Positions 29,935 to 38,339 of a stretch of 64,000 nt of DNA are shown piece by piece (position 1 is the stretch's first letter; every line of letters starts with the position of its first letter). A model generated the notes under the pieces. It searched no databases. It was not told the DNA's origin and was given only the letters and a program-made list of their open reading frames with translations. The translations under genes and the position numbers were made by a program. Source of the DNA: Virgisporangium ochraceum (lineage in GTDB: Bacteria > Actinomycetota > Actinomycetes > Mycobacteriales > Micromonosporaceae); assembly GCF_016863655.1 (NCBI RefSeq), contig NZ_BOPH01000073.1, positions 1-64,000 of the forward strand, written 5' to 3'.

Positions 29935-29940
29935 TAGCTT
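29935..29940 (+). promoter_or_regulatory. Probable leaderless -10 element of the NlpC/P60 gene
   Basis: TAGCTT ends 6 nt before the GTG at 29947. TTGCGT about 16 nt upstream could be a -35. Confidence 0.45.
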
Positions 29941-29946
29941 GGGGCA

Positions 29947-30897
29947 GTGCTACAGCGGATATTCCGGCTGATCGCATGCGTGGCCGTCGCACTCGGAGTG
30001 ATGCTCCCCGCGACCGTCGCCAGCGCCGAGCCCACAACCGAACAGCAGCTCGACAAGGCGTACGACGAGCTCGAGCACGTCATCGAGGACTACAACCGCA
30101 TCGGTGAGGAGCTGAAGGCGGCGCAGGCCGCGGCCGCCGACATCGAGCAGAAGCTCGGCGGCCTGCAGGCGAAGGTCGACGCCACCCAGAGCGAGGTCGG
30201 CAAGTTCGCGGTCACCGCGTACAAGGGCGGCGGGAACCTGTCGGCGACCCGGTTCCTGCTCGACGCCGACGACAGCGCCTCGATGGCCCGGCAGGTGGCG
30301 GCGATGGAGCGTGTGTCCCGCTCCCGCCAGCGCGACATCGCCGGGTTCGCCGCGGCCAGGTCGCAGTTCGAGGCGGAGAAGAAGCAGCTGGCCGACCTGA
30401 TCTCCGCGCAGACCCAGCAGCGCGCGGCCCTGGCCGCCAAGAAGGCGGCGATCGAGGCCGAGATCAAGCGGCTGGAGGCGATCGAGGCCGGCCTGCGCAC
30501 CACGAAGCCGACCCAGACGCAGACGCCCGGCTCGTCGAGCCCGCCGCCGGGCAGCAGCGGCAAGGGCGCCATCGCGGTGCAGTACGCGTACGCCCAGCTG
30601 GGCAAGATGTACCTGTACGGCGCCGCCGGCCCCGAGCGGTTCGACTGCTCCGGCCTCACCCAGCAGGCCTGGAAGCGGGCCGGGGTCAACCTGCCGCACA
30701 ATGCCGCCCAGCAGCACCAGCGCACCGCCAAGGTGACGCGGGCCCAGCTGCAGCCGGGTGACCTCGTCTACTACAACGGCTTCGGCCACGTCGGCATCTA
30801 CGTCGGCAACAACCAGATCATCCACGCGTCGCGGGCCAGTCAGCCGGTCGCGCTCCGGGGCATCCAGAGCCCGATCGCCTACAGCCGGCCCGGCTGA
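29947..30897 (+). CDS. Secreted NlpC/P60 peptidoglycan endopeptidase (RipA-like)
   Basis: 316 aa, GTG start. A signal peptide (cleavage after ASA near 27) is followed by a long coiled coil (about 30-185, Ala/Glu/Lys-rich). A Pro/Ser/Thr linker (about 186-206) leads to the NlpC/P60 domain with Cys234 (RFDCSGLTQQAW), His281 (GFGHVGIYVG) and His293 (IIHASR). It cleaves D-Glu-DAP type stem-peptide bonds in the wall. The coiled coil is the usual autoinhibitory or scaffold part of RipA-like enzymes. It is followed 4 nt later by a methyltransferase gene. An upstream hairpin CTCCGC-tac-GCGGAG lies at 29852-29866. Confidence 0.92.
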   Translation: MLQRIFRLIACVAVALGVMLPATVASAEPTTEQQLDKAYDELEHVIEDYNRIGEELKAAQAAAADIEQKLGGLQAKVDATQSEVGKFAVTAYKGGGNLSATRFLLDADDSASMARQVAAMERVSRSRQRDIAGFAAARSQFEAEKKQLADLISAQTQQRAALAAKKAAIEAEIKRLEAIEAGLRTTKPTQTQTPGSSSPPPGSSGKGAIAVQYAYAQLGKMYLYGAAGPERFDCSGLTQQAWKRAGVNLPHNAAQQHQRTAKVTRAQLQPGDLVYYNGFGHVGIYVGNNQIIHASRASQPVALRGIQSPIAYSRPG

Positions 30898-30901
30898 CGC
30901 G

Positions 30902-31705
30902 ATGGTCTCGCCGTCGTGGGACCCCGACCGGTACCAGCGCTTCGCCGATGAACGGGCCCGCCCGTTCCACGACCTGATCGGCCGGATCCAGACACCGGAT
31001 CCGGCCAGCGTGGTCGATCTCGGGTGCGGCCCGGGTCCCACGACGGCTCTCCTGTCCGACCGGTGGCCCGAGGCCGACGTGCTCGGCATCGACTCGTCGG
31101 TCGACATGATCGGGGCCGCCGCCACGCACGCGCGTAGCGGACGGTTGCGGTTCGCGGTGGGTTCGATCGCGGACTGGGACCCGCAGCCGGTGGACGTCAT
31201 CGTCTCCAACGCCGCCCTGCAGTGGGTGCCCGACCACGTCTCCCTGCTGCCCGCCTGGGCGGAGGCACTGAAGCCGGGTGGCGCGCTCGCGTTCCAGGTG
31301 CCGCGCAGCGCCGGGATGCGCGCCGGTCAGATCTTCCAGGCGGTCGCGGCCGGCTCCCGGTGGAAGGACCTGCTAGCCGCGGCGGCCACCGCTCCGGGAC
31401 CGCGTTCGGCCGGCTCGCCGGTGCGGCCGGTCGCCGAGTACGTCGACGTGCTCGCGTCGGCCGGCCTACGCGTCGACGCGTGGGAGAGCACCTACTACCA
31501 CCTGCTCCAGGGGCCCGATCCCGTGCTCGAGTGGTTCACCGGCACCGGGCTGCGCCCGTACCTCGACGCGCTGCGTGACGACCCGGCCGCGCTGGCCGAC
31601 TTCCGGGCCGAGGTGGGCGAACGCCTCCGCGCGGAGTACCCGCCCCACCCGTACGGCACGATCCTCCCCTTCCCCAGGATCTTCGTGGTCGCGCATCGCG
31701 CATAG
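30902..31705 (+). CDS. tam: Trans-aconitate 2-methyltransferase-like enzyme
   Basis: 267 aa from the ATG at 30902. SWDPDRYQRFADERARPFHDLI at the N-terminus, motif I VVDLGCGPGPTT, GIDSSVDMI, NAALQWVPDH and FQVPRSAGM are the Tam pattern. Tam methylates trans-aconitate, a by-product of aconitase, with SAM. The C-terminal TYYHLLQGPDPVLEWFTGTGLRP also matches. It follows the NlpC/P60 gene by 4 nt, which does not suggest a common function. Its TAG stop is part of the next gene's -10. Confidence 0.9.
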   Translation: MVSPSWDPDRYQRFADERARPFHDLIGRIQTPDPASVVDLGCGPGPTTALLSDRWPEADVLGIDSSVDMIGAAATHARSGRLRFAVGSIADWDPQPVDVIVSNAALQWVPDHVSLLPAWAEALKPGGALAFQVPRSAGMRAGQIFQAVAAGSRWKDLLAAAATAPGPRSAGSPVRPVAEYVDVLASAGLRVDAWESTYYHLLQGPDPVLEWFTGTGLRPYLDALRDDPAALADFRAEVGERLRAEYPPHPYGTILPFPRIFVVAHRA

Positions 31706-31708
31706 GGT
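31703..31708 (+). promoter_or_regulatory. Probable leaderless -10 element of the Hsp70-like gene
   Basis: TAGGGT ends 6 nt before GTG 31715. Its first three bases are the tam stop codon. Confidence 0.5.
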
Positions 31709-31714
31709 GTGACG

Positions 31715-33808
31715 GTGGCCGACTACCGCCTGGGCATCGACTTCGGCACGTCCACCACCGTGGCCTGCCTGCGCTGGCCCGACGGCCGTACCCGGCCGAT
31801 GCTCTTCGACGGTTCGCCGCTGCTGCCCTCGGCCGTCTTCCTCACCGACGACAACCGGCTCCTCGTCGGCCGCGACGCCCAGCACTCCGCGCGGGTCGAC
31901 CCGGCCCGGTACGAGCCCAACCCGAAGCAGCGCATCGACGAGGGGTCGGTGCTGCTCGGGTCCACCGAGGTGCCCGTCACCACGCTGATCGCGGAGGTGC
32001 TGCGGCGGGTCAGGGCCGAGGCCTCGACGGCCGCCGGCGGGGCGGCGTTCGAGGTCACCATCGCCTGCCCGGCCGCATGGGGTGAGCACCGCAAGCGGAC
32101 GCTGCTCGACGCGGCCATGGCCGCCGGCCTGCAGGCGCCGCGGCTGGTGCCCGAGCCCATCGCGGCCGCGTCCTACTTCGACGCGGTGGTGCGTGACCAG
32201 AACCGCCCGGCCGGCAACCTCGTCGTCTACGACCTGGGCGCCGGCACGTTCGACGTGAGCGTGGTCGCCCGTGCGGCGGGCGGCTTCGAGGTGCGCGTCT
32301 CCGACGGCCTGGCCGACATCGGCGGCCTCGACATCGACGCGGCGATCATCGGCTTCCTCGGCGCCATCGCCGACGACTCCGAGTCGGTCTGGGCGCGCCT
32401 GGAGCAGCCCACCACCCCGCCCGAGAAGCGGGCCCGCCGCCAGCTCTGGGACGACGTGCGCACCGCCAAGGAGATGCTGTCCCGGTCGTCGAGCACGGTG
32501 ATCTTCGTGCCGCTGCTGGAGCGTGACCTGCCGCTGGGCCGGGCCCAGTTCGAGCGGCTCGTCCGTCCGCTCCTCGAACGCACGGTGGTCACCACGAAGT
32601 CGGCGATCCGCCGGGCGGCCCTGGCGGAGTCCGCGCCGCTAGACGTCTTCCTGGTCGGCGGCGCCAGCCGGGTGCCGCTGATCGCGACGCTGCTGCACCG
32701 GGCGCTCGGGGTGGCACCGACGGCGATCGAGCAGCCCGAGCTCGCCGTCGCCGAAGGCTGCATCGCCGACCTGCGGTCACCCGGCTTCGCGGCAACCCAG
32801 CCGCCCCCGGCTCCGGCCCCCGTCTCCGGTGCGGGTCTCGCCGCGTCGCCGGTGTCGGGCCCGAGCGGGCAGCTGCCGGCCCAGCCGTACAGCCCGGTGT
32901 CACCGGGGTACGGCGGGCCGCCCTACTCGCCCGTCCCGGCTCCACCGGCCTACGGGCCGGCACCCACGTACGGCCCGGCCCCACCGGTCCACACTCCGCC
33001 GGTCCACACTCCGCCGGTCCACACTCCGCCGCCTCACAACCCGCCCCCGCACGGCGGCCCGGCGCCGGCCGGTTACGCGCCGCACTACAACCCGGCGTCG
33101 CCGCAGCACAACCCCGGGTTCGGCCCGCCACCCGGTTACCCGCGGCAACCGGCCGGCCCGCCGCCCAATGACCCCCGCTTCGCGCCGGTCGCTCCGCCGC
33201 AGCACCACAGCGGCGCACCACCGTGGACCGCGCTCGTGCAGGTGCTCGATCTGGCGATCGGCGAGAGCGCCGGCTTCACGGTGCGGTGCTACCTGCCTGC
33301 CGACGACCCCGACGAGGACCCCGATGCCGCGTTCCTCACCGTCGACGGCCAGCTGCTGGTCTTCGACGACCTGCCCGAGCTGACCACCTTCCTGCGCGGA
33401 CCGCACCCCCACGACCTGACCGACCTCGCCGAGTGGGACGTGGTCCGCCGCGGAATCACCCCGGTGACCGCCGAGCAGTACATGGTCGAGGCGTACGAGC
33501 TCGACCTGATCGTGGCCAACGTCGGGCACGGCCCCAAGGAGTGGAGCCCCGACCTGTTCGTGGCCGCCCGCGACCTCGCCGTCGAGCTGGGCAACGCCCT
33601 CGACCTGCGGCCGGTGCTGGCCGCCTTCGGCCGCGGCTCCCTCCTCGACCAGGTCGACGACACGATGCGCGCCTACCGGGGCCGGCGCAGCGGCCAGTGG
33701 TGGAAGGACCGCAAGCTACACACCGACGAGGTGCACACCGTCCGCGACACGTGGCGCCGGGTCGTCACGATCGTCGAGGCCGCGATCTGGCCCAACGCCG
33801 TCCGCTGA
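31715..33808 (+). CDS. Hsp70-family ATPase with proline-rich linker and novel C-terminal domain
   Basis: 697 aa from GTG 31715 (GTG 31709 also in frame). Residues about 1-355 are an Hsp70/actin-fold ATPase: LGIDFGTSTTVACLRWPDG (phosphate 1), VVYDLGAGTFDVSVV (phosphate 2), VFLVGGASRVPLI (adenosine). No Hsp70 substrate-binding domain follows. Instead there is a Pro/Tyr/Gly-rich linker (about 365-510) with PPVHT repeats, then a 190-residue domain (WTALVQVLDLAIGE to the end) that I do not recognise. It has no membrane helix or signal. It is probably not a canonical chaperone and may be a regulatory ATPase. The acidic patch DDPDEDPD lies near 530. Confidence 0.85.
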   Translation: MADYRLGIDFGTSTTVACLRWPDGRTRPMLFDGSPLLPSAVFLTDDNRLLVGRDAQHSARVDPARYEPNPKQRIDEGSVLLGSTEVPVTTLIAEVLRRVRAEASTAAGGAAFEVTIACPAAWGEHRKRTLLDAAMAAGLQAPRLVPEPIAAASYFDAVVRDQNRPAGNLVVYDLGAGTFDVSVVARAAGGFEVRVSDGLADIGGLDIDAAIIGFLGAIADDSESVWARLEQPTTPPEKRARRQLWDDVRTAKEMLSRSSSTVIFVPLLERDLPLGRAQFERLVRPLLERTVVTTKSAIRRAALAESAPLDVFLVGGASRVPLIATLLHRALGVAPTAIEQPELAVAEGCIADLRSPGFAATQPPPAPAPVSGAGLAASPVSGPSGQLPAQPYSPVSPGYGGPPYSPVPAPPAYGPAPTYGPAPPVHTPPVHTPPVHTPPPHNPPPHGGPAPAGYAPHYNPASPQHNPGFGPPPGYPRQPAGPPPNDPRFAPVAPPQHHSGAPPWTALVQVLDLAIGESAGFTVRCYLPADDPDEDPDAAFLTVDGQLLVFDDLPELTTFLRGPHPHDLTDLAEWDVVRRGITPVTAEQYMVEAYELDLIVANVGHGPKEWSPDLFVAARDLAVELGNALDLRPVLAAFGRGSLLDQVDDTMRAYRGRRSGQWWKDRKLHTDEVHTVRDTWRRVVTIVEAAIWPNAVR
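32984..33028 (+). repeat. 15-bp tandem repeat in the Hsp70-like linker
   Basis: Three exact copies of CCGGTCCACACTCCG code for the PVHTP repeats. Confidence 0.95.
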
Positions 33809-33811
33809 CCT

Positions 33812-33842
33812 CGCGCTGTTCCTACCTACGCGCTGTTCCTAC
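33812..33842. repeat. 14-bp direct repeat pair
   Basis: CGCGCTGTTCCTAC occurs at 33812-33825 and 33829-33842, 3 bp apart, starting 4 nt after the Hsp70-like stop and running into the large inverted repeat. Confidence 0.95.
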
Positions 33843-33908
33843 ATAAACGACGCTCTATCCAGTGTGGTTCGCCGGCACGGATCCACACTGGATAGAGCGT
33901 CGTTTATG
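33842..33908. repeat. Perfect 26-bp inverted repeat, REP/MITE-like
   Basis: The arms 33842-33867 and 33883-33908 match perfectly around a 15-nt loop. The inner ends read CCAGTGTGG and CCACACTGG. The A+T-containing core (CATAAACGACG at the outer end) is unlike the surrounding genes. It is long for a terminator, and lacks a T-tract and a transposase. A mobile or dispersed palindromic repeat is possible, and it may also terminate the Hsp70-like transcript. Confidence 0.85.
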
Positions 33909-33929
33909 CCGAACCGCCAAGCCGCCAGG

Positions 33930-33981
33930 CCGCCCCGCAACCCCGCCCCGCAACCCCGCCCCGCAACCCCGCCCCGCAACC
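33930..33981. repeat. 13-bp tandem repeat, four copies
   Basis: Four copies of CCGCCCCGCAACC in a row, in the intergenic gap before the sigma-factor terminator. No spacers, so not a CRISPR. Confidence 0.95.
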
Positions 33982-34009
33982 ACGCCGGGCGCGGCTCGCC
34001 GGACATGCA

Positions 34010-34042
34010 CAGAGGACGCCCGCTTGTGGCGGGCGTCCTCTG
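34010..34042 (-). terminator. Terminator of the sigma-factor gene
   Basis: CAGAGGACGCCCGC (34010-34023) and 34029-34042 form a perfect 14-bp stem with a 5-nt loop, 35 nt downstream of the sigma-factor stop on the minus strand. Confidence 0.85.
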
Positions 34043-34077
34043 TAGGAGGGAAGGAGGTACTCGTCTGGGCTGAGCTA

Positions 34078-35022
34078 CTAGGCGGCGGCCATGCCTTCGG
34101 CTCGGGCCAGCTCGCGGAGCCGACCCAGGGCCTGGATCTCGAGCTGGCGGATGCGCTCGCGCGACAGCGAGAACCGGGTGGCCACCTCGGTCAGGGAGTG
34201 CTCGCGGCCGTCTTCCAGGCCGTAGCGGGCGCGCATGATGCCCGCCGAGCGGTCGTCGAGGTGGTTCAGCAGCCCTTCGATGCGCTGCCGCTCCAGCATC
34301 GACAGAACGACGTCCTCCGGAGACGGGGCGTCGGTGTCGGCGACGAGGTCGCCGAGGTTGGTGTCACCGTCGTCGCCGACCGGGGTGTCGAGGGACACCG
34401 TGTCCTGCGACCAGCGGATGAGCTCGAGCACCCGCTCGACCGGCACCTGCAGGGCCTGCGCCAACTGCTCGGGTTCCGGGTCGGAGCCGTGCTCACGGGT
34501 GTACTGACGCGCGGCGCTGCGCATCCGGTTGACGTCCTCGACCAGGTGGACGGGGAGCCGCACGGTGCGCTCCTGCTGGGCGATCGCCCGGCTGATCGCC
34601 TGGCGGATCCACCACGTCGCGTACGTGGAGAACTTGTACCCACGCACGTAGTCGAACTTCTCGACCGCGCGCACCAGGCCGGTGTTGCCCTCCTGGATCA
34701 GGTCGAGCATCGGCATGCCGGACCGGACATACCGCCGCGCGATCGAGACCACCAGGCGCAGATTGGCCCGGATGAACTGATCCTTCGCTTGTTCGCCCTC
34801 CGCGACGAGCCGTTCGAGTTCGTCGCGGGAGAGACCGGACGGAAGCGCACCCTGGCCCAGCAGGTGTTCGGCGTACAGCCCGGCCTCGACCGCCTTCGCG
34901 AGCCTCACCTCGGCCGCTGCGTCGAGCAGCGGCGTCCGCGAGATCTCGTGAAGGTAAACACCGACCAGGTCGCGCTCTTCGGCAACCTCATCTGTACGAA
35001 TCTGAACCGCCACGTTCCCCAC
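34078..35022 (-). CDS. Group 2 sigma-70 factor (SigB/HrdD-like)
   Basis: 314 aa. Region 1.2 ([16 protein letters not shown]) is followed by region 2 with the -10 recognition helix ([55 protein letters not shown]), region 3 ([15 protein letters not shown]) and region 4 ([29 protein letters not shown]). The long acidic region 1.1 of the main HrdB factor is missing, so it is a non-essential paralogue. The GTG at 35022 or 35013 could be the start. About 480 bp upstream hold no gene but several dyads. Confidence 0.92.
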   Translation of the reverse strand: MGNVAVQIRTDEVAEERDLVGVYLHEISRTPLLDAAAEVRLAKAVEAGLYAEHLLGQGALPSGLSRDELERLVAEGEQAKDQFIRANLRLVVSIARRYVRSGMPMLDLIQEGNTGLVRAVEKFDYVRGYKFSTYATWWIRQAISRAIAQQERTVRLPVHLVEDVNRMRSAARQYTREHGSDPEPEQLAQALQVPVERVLELIRWSQDTVSLDTPVGDDGDTNLGDLVADTDAPSPEDVVLSMLERQRIEGLLNHLDDRSAGIMRARYGLEDGREHSLTEVATRFSLSRERIRQLEIQALGRLRELARAEGMAAA

Positions 35023-35492
35023 TTCTTTCGACCCCTCCCCCGCCGTCTGTCGGCCATACCCGTGCTTCGGTCTGTGAAAACCGATGCCAGATCAGGCTGG
35101 CCCCTGTCACAACAGCACCGGGTCCATCCTGATTCCGGCGGTCGAGGCCCAATCGGGTTACGACCGCTGAGACCTGTGCCACTTACTACTAAGACGCACC
35201 CAGACCTCTGAAGGTTCAACTGACCTGCTGAGAGCCTGCTGAGAGGTATTCGGCGCCCGCGCACGTTTGGATGACCAGAAATTCGGTTGCTAACCGGGAG
35301 CGGGGAAATTGCGCTCTTTCCTGTGAATATTCACAGGGAACATCTGCCCGATAATTTCGAGGTCAACCCGGCACCCATGACGGATCAAGCCCACTTTCCG
35401 GTACCCGAGTCGGAAACCGGACGGCGTGCCATCACCGAGAGTGCCACGCCGCGTCTCCGCCGGCCAGTGAAATCGGGCCGCGATCCACGGGC
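35023..35492. other. Intergenic region with dyads, sigma-factor upstream region
   Basis: No gene seen in 470 bp. It holds GCGGTCG/CGACCGC arms (35138-35144 and 35161-35167) able to form a hairpin in the sigma-factor leader, two exact copies of CCTGCTGAGAG in tandem (35224-35245), and the 18-bp palindrome annotated separately. Several A+T-richer patches suggest promoters. Confidence 0.6.
35320..35337. promoter_or_regulatory. Perfect 18-bp palindrome, operator candidate
   Basis: CCTGTGAATATTCACAGG is fully self-complementary. It extends to 24 bp with one mismatched pair. It lies about 300 nt upstream of the sigma-factor start and 170 nt upstream of the SDR -10. The GTGAA/TTCAC halves resemble CRP-like sites, but the spacing is shorter than TGTGA-N6-TCACA. 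Confidence 0.6.
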
Positions 35493-35498
35493 TAAGTT
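35493..35498 (+). promoter_or_regulatory. Probable leaderless -10 element of the SDR gene
   Basis: TAAGTT ends 6 nt before the ATG at 35505, and there is no ribosome site. Confidence 0.5.
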
Positions 35499-35504
35499 GC
35501 CGGG

Positions 35505-36209
35505 ATGGCGGATCGCAGCGTCCTGATCACGGGTGGCACGGGCGGGCTGGGCACGGCAGTCACAGCGGCGTTCGCGGAGACGGGTTGGCGGGTGGTGCTC
35601 CCGGTGCGGGGCGACGGGCGGGGCGACGGGCGGGGAGACGGGCGGGTCGACGGCGCGCGGGTGCTCACCGGTGTCGACCTCACCGACGAGGCGGCCGTGG
35701 CGGAGGTCACAGCCGTGGCGGCGGAGGACCCGGCCGCGCCGCTCACCGCGGTGGTGAACCTGGTCGGCGGGTTCGCCGCCGGCCCGAAGGTGCACGACCT
35801 GTCACTCGCGGACTTCGAGGGGCAGTTCTCGGTCAACCTGCGCCCGACGTTCCTCGTGACGCGCGCCGCGCTCCCGCACCTGGTCGCGGCCGGCGGCGGG
35901 TCGATCGTGTGCGTATCGAGCCGGGCCGCGGAGCAGCCGTTCCCGGGCGCGTCGGGGTATGTCGCGTCGAAGGCGGCGGTCACCGCGTTCGCGCGGGCCG
36001 TCGCGGTCGAGTACCGGGACGCACGGGTACGGTGCAACGTCGTGCTACCGAGCGTCATCGATACGCCCACCAACCGGACCGCCATGCCGGACGCGGATTA
36101 CGACAAGTGGGTACAACCCAGCCAGATCGCCTCCACGATCCTGTTCCTCGCCGGTCCCGACTCGGCGGCCACCAGCGGCGCGACGATCCCCGTCTACGGG
36201 AGGGCGTGA
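35505..36209 (+). CDS. Short-chain dehydrogenase/reductase
   Basis: 234 aa. The cofactor loop ITGGTGGLGTAV (about 8-19), the NLVGGFA segment, SIVCVSSRAA (Ser) and GYVASKAAVTAF (Tyr, Lys) are the classical SDR catalytic set. A run of GDGR repeats at about residues 36-47 lies between the second and third strand, where the NADP-phosphate loop sits, and is an unusual expansion. The substrate is unknown. The stop overlaps the ATG of the prolyl oligopeptidase (TGATG). Confidence 0.9.
   Translation: MADRSVLITGGTGGLGTAVTAAFAETGWRVVLPVRGDGRGDGRGDGRVDGARVLTGVDLTDEAAVAEVTAVAAEDPAAPLTAVVNLVGGFAAGPKVHDLSLADFEGQFSVNLRPTFLVTRAALPHLVAAGGGSIVCVSSRAAEQPFPGASGYVASKAAVTAFARAVAVEYRDARVRCNVVLPSVIDTPTNRTAMPDADYDKWVQPSQIASTILFLAGPDSAATSGATIPVYGRA
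35610..35645 (+). repeat. 12-bp near-tandem repeat inside the SDR gene
   Basis: Three units of GGCGACGGGCGG (the third with one change) code for GDGR three times. A partial fourth unit follows. Confidence 0.9.
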
Positions 36210-38227
36210 TGACCTACCCCGCCGCCGAGCGGCTCGGCCTGGTCGAGGACCTGCACGGTCACCGGGTGGCCGACCCCTACCGCTGGCTGGAGAACACCGA
36301 CGACCCGCGCACGAAGGAGTGGTCGGCCGCGCAGGACGAGCTCTTCGCCGGTCACCTCGCCGAGCTGGCACCGACGCGCGAGCGCTTCCGGGCGACGCTC
36401 GACGAGCTGGAGCGCGCCGGCATCGTCACCGCGCCGGTCTGGCGGGGCGACCGCCGGTTCATGCGCCGGCGCGAGCCGCACCAGGAGCACTCGGTGCTGC
36501 TCGTGGTCGAGGCCGACGGCACCGAACGCGTGCTGGTCGACCCGATCGCGCTCGACCCGGCCGGCACCACCACGCTCGACGTCTGGCAGCCCTCGATCGA
36601 GGGCGACCGGCTCGCATACGGCGTGTCGGCCGGCGGCACCGAGGAGTCCGAGCTGTACGTGCTCGACGTCACCACCGGCGAGCTCCTCGACGGTCCGATC
36701 GACCGCGCCCGGCACTCCTCGGTCGGCTGGCTGCCCGGTGGCGAGGAGTACTTCTTCCAGCGGCACGGGCCGGGTGACGAAGGGGTGCACCACCGACGGG
36801 TGTACCGCCACCGGGTCGGCACCGACCCCGCCGACGACGTGCTCGTGTTCGGCGACGGCGCCGAACGGGCCACCTACTTCGGCGTCAACACCAGCCGCGA
36901 CGGCCGCTGGCTGATCGTCTCGGCCTCCCGGGGCACCGACCCCCGCAACGACGTCTGGATCGCCGACCTCAGCCGGGACACGCTCACGTTCGTCCCCGTG
37001 TTCATGGGTTCGGAGCGCGACGCCCGCGCGTACGCGAGCGTCCGCGACGGCCGGATGTACATCTGGACCGACCTCGACGCGCCGCGCGGACGCCTGTGCA
37101 CCGCGGACCCGGAGGACCCGACGGCCTGGACCACGCTCGTCGCGGAGGACCCGGAGGCGGTGCTGTCGTCGTACGCGGTGCTCGACACCGCGAACCTCAT
37201 CGCGGTCGACCTGGTGCGGCACGCGGTCTCCGAGGTCGCCGTGCACGACCTCGCGACGGGTGCGCCGGTCGGGCCGGTCGCGCTGCCCCGCGTCGGCACG
37301 GTCACCGACCTCCGCTCGCGGCCCGAGGGCGGCGACGAGCTGTGGCTGGCGTTCCACACGTTCGACGCCACCCAGCACGTGCTGCACTGGCGGCCCGGCA
37401 CCGACGCGGCCGTGCTCGAGTCGGCGGCCGCCGCGCCCACGCCGCCGGCCATCCAGGTGCGGCAGGTCGTGTACCGGTCGACCGACGGCACACCGGTGCG
37501 CATGTTCGTGGTGCACGCCGACAGCCCGTACGACGGGCCGCGGCCGACGATCCTCTACGGCTACGGCGGCTTCAACATCTCGATGGCGCCGCGGTACTGG
37601 CCGCTGGCGCTGGCGTGGGTCGAGGCGGGTGGCGTGTTCGCGGTCGCCAACATCCGCGGCGGCAGCGAGGAGGGCGAGGCCTGGCACCGCGCCGGCATGC
37701 TCGCCCACAAGCAGAACGTGTTCGACGACTTCCACGCCGCGGCCGACTGGCTGGTGACGAGCGGTGTGGCCTCGAAGGTGGGCTGCTACGGCGGCTCGAA
37801 CGGCGGATTGCTCGTGGGCGCCGCGCTCACCCAGCGGCCCGACCGGTTCGACGCCGTGGTGTGCTCGGCGCCGCTGCTCGACATGGTGCGCTACGAGGAG
37901 TTCGGGCTCGGCCCGAACTGGTCGGGCGAGTACGGCACGGCGGCCGACCCGGAGCAGCTCGGCTGGCTGCTCGGGTACTCGCCGTACCACCGGGTCGTCG
38001 AGGGCACCGACTACCCGGCGACGATGTTCGTGGTGTTCGAGGGCGACACCCGCGTCGATCCGATGCACGCCCGCAAGATGACCGCCGCGGTGCAGCACGC
38101 CACCAGCGGCGACCGGCCGATCCTGATCCGCCGCGAGACCGGCGTCGGGCACTCGGCCCGCGCGGTGACCCGGGCCGTCGAGATGGAGGCTGACCTGCTG
38201 GCCTTCTTCGACCGGTATCTCCGGTAA
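36209..38227 (+). CDS. Prolyl oligopeptidase family serine peptidase (S9A)
   Basis: 672 aa. The N-terminal DLHGHRVADPYRWLEN and the seven-bladed propeller (about 70-400) precede an alpha/beta hydrolase domain. The nucleophile is Ser530 in CYGGSNGG, the acid lies in VFEGDTRVDPMHARKM, and the His in GVGHSAR. YGYGGFNISMAPRY and NIRGGSEEGEAWHRAG are strong S9A marks. It cleaves peptides of up to about 30 residues after proline in the cytoplasm; no signal peptide is present. It is co-translated with the SDR. Confidence 0.95.
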   Translation: MTYPAAERLGLVEDLHGHRVADPYRWLENTDDPRTKEWSAAQDELFAGHLAELAPTRERFRATLDELERAGIVTAPVWRGDRRFMRRREPHQEHSVLLVVEADGTERVLVDPIALDPAGTTTLDVWQPSIEGDRLAYGVSAGGTEESELYVLDVTTGELLDGPIDRARHSSVGWLPGGEEYFFQRHGPGDEGVHHRRVYRHRVGTDPADDVLVFGDGAERATYFGVNTSRDGRWLIVSASRGTDPRNDVWIADLSRDTLTFVPVFMGSERDARAYASVRDGRMYIWTDLDAPRGRLCTADPEDPTAWTTLVAEDPEAVLSSYAVLDTANLIAVDLVRHAVSEVAVHDLATGAPVGPVALPRVGTVTDLRSRPEGGDELWLAFHTFDATQHVLHWRPGTDAAVLESAAAAPTPPAIQVRQVVYRSTDGTPVRMFVVHADSPYDGPRPTILYGYGGFNISMAPRYWPLALAWVEAGGVFAVANIRGGSEEGEAWHRAGMLAHKQNVFDDFHAAADWLVTSGVASKVGCYGGSNGGLLVGAALTQRPDRFDAVVCSAPLLDMVRYEEFGLGPNWSGEYGTAADPEQLGWLLGYSPYHRVVEGTDYPATMFVVFEGDTRVDPMHARKMTAAVQHATSGDRPILIRRETGVGHSARAVTRAVEMEADLLAFFDRYLR

Positions 38228-38339
38228 AGGACCCTCCGCTAACCCTCCCGATGCCAAACCGAAAGATCGGACCACTCGCGCCGGCCGGCCCGGCGGCGAA
38301 AGATAGCGACCGTCGCATGTCTCGATCCTGGGAGTGAAT

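Noticed and set aside
29770-29946. Cyclic-di-AMP (ydaO) riboswitch before the NlpC/P60 gene
   Set aside because: This riboswitch class often precedes such genes in actinomycetes, but I could not find its conserved stems here, and the -10 is 6 nt before the start, leaving no leader.
33930-33981. CRISPR array
   Set aside because: The 13-bp units are directly adjacent with no spacers.
35320-35337. Canonical CRP site
   Set aside because: TGTGA and TCACA are spaced by 4 instead of 6 bases.
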